NCBI GenBank assembly: GCA_016871495.1
Contig: VHDF01000031.1
Location: 1-51,522 of the forward strand
Direction of reading: 5' to 3'
DNA length: 51,522 nucleotides
Source: Verrucomicrobiota bacterium
GTDB lineage: Bacteria > Verrucomicrobiota > Verrucomicrobiia > Limisphaerales > VHDF01
The translations under genes were made by a program, and so were the position numbers. Below, one piece after another: positions 51,361 through 51,522 of the stretch. Under the pieces are notes generated by a model. It saw only the letters and a list, made by a program, of their open reading frames with translations, was not told the origin of the DNA and searched no databases. How positions within the stretch are numbered: the first letter of the stretch is position 1; each line of letters begins with the position of its first letter.

Positions 51361-51522
51361 GTGAAAAAGAAAAGCATCAACTCAACCACGAGCAAGTTCA
51401 CAGTTCTTCATCAGGTTTGCAATCATATCCCGTCGCACGCGGTCAGCGAGGCGGCTCGGGAACAGGGTTCGGAGGATCATTCGCGAACGTTCAGCCACTG
51501 GAGCCACTTGGTCAGCCTGATC
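51361..51522 (+). CDS. N-terminal part of an IS4-family transposase, cut by the window edge
   Basis: Fifty-four codons are open from a GTG to the last base. The region HSRTFSHWSHLVSLI resembles the DUF4372-type N-terminal segment of IS4-family transposases (pattern R.FS.W.......), which binds the element ends. The DDE catalytic part lies beyond the window. GAGG lies 6 bases upstream of the GTG. Whether the element is complete cannot be seen. Confidence 0.6.
   Translation, partial: MKKKSINSTTSKFTVLHQVCNHIPSHAVSEAAREQGSEDHSRTFSHWSHLVSLI

Noticed and set aside
1-51522. CRISPR arrays, tRNA or rRNA genes, integrase-type attachment sites
   Set aside because: No regularly spaced repeats, no tRNA-like cloverleaf with conserved T-loop sequence and no rRNA stretches were noticed on reading both strands.

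Overview
This window looks like a chromosome segment from a GC-rich, Gram-negative member of the PVC superphylum, most likely Verrucomicrobiota (Pedosphaera/Limisphaerales-like). That placement is an inference from the gene mix: Tat-exported Gfo/Idh/MocA oxidoreductases and a Tat-exported DegT-type aminotransferase, SGNH plus DUF1080 proteins, very large lamin-tail/CotH surface proteins, and a FTLIELLVV pseudopilin. They sit beside ordinary housekeeping genes, and LpxI plus an O-antigen ligase-like protein indicate an LPS-type outer membrane. No rRNA, tRNA or CRISPR array was recognised.

Layout. 1-9.4 kb: a minus-strand metabolic block with a branched-chain or acetoin-type 2-oxoacid dehydrogenase (E1alpha-E1beta-E2), then holB, an O-antigen ligase-like gene, aroQ, accB and accC. 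9.8-14.2 kb: an exported PHP/CehA-type metallohydrolase, rpoZ, smpB, a frameshifted DUF4197 gene and an HU-type DNA-binding protein. 14.4-23.9 kb: a Tat-type aminotransferase divergent from a compact cell-shape operon mreB-mreC-mreD-mrdA-rodA-rng. 23.9-30.9 kb: a minus-strand row of NAD-dependent epimerase, REC-PAS-GGDEF gene and lamin-tail/CotH gene, the last two broken, with lpxI divergent. 31-40.3 kb: two Tat Gfo/Idh/MocA proteins flanking a pseudopilin, a rhodanese, a two-gene pyruvate:ferredoxin-type oxidoreductase and a sigma-54 response regulator. 40.4-51.5 kb: a 1,723-residue lamin-tail/CotH protein, a secreted SGNH-DUF1080 protein, toxin-antitoxin and transposase debris, a LamG/propeller protein and the start of an IS4-family transposase.

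The most interesting signals are not in the housekeeping genes. (1) A roughly 134-bp hairpin-forming element with 18-bp imperfect terminal inverted repeats occurs three times (12.0, 15.8 and 47.1 kb). Each copy is flanked by its own 8-10 bp direct repeat, which is what a non-autonomous transposon (MITE) leaves behind. (2) A second palindromic repeat family of about 92 bp occurs twice (9.5 and 45.6 kb); one copy supplies the stop codons of two convergent genes. (3) Two adjacent genes, a diguanylate cyclase and a CotH surface protein, are each interrupted by lesions although the rest of their frames is intact: an in-frame TAA at codon 2 plus a one-base frameshift in the first, and two in-frame TAG codons in the second. 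(4) A 65-codon ORF looks like the start of a MazE antitoxin joined to the end of a MazF toxin, next to the tail of a REP-associated (RAYT-like) transposase. (5) The propeller protein at the right edge seems to be cut short where an IS4-type element begins.

Functionally, the window combines envelope construction (shape operon, LpxI, O-antigen ligase, epimerase, CotH/lamin-tail proteins) with two routes for oxidising 2-oxoacids (dehydrogenase complex and ferredoxin-linked oxidoreductase) and malonyl-CoA formation. All function calls rest on motif recognition in the translated sequence; no database search was possible.
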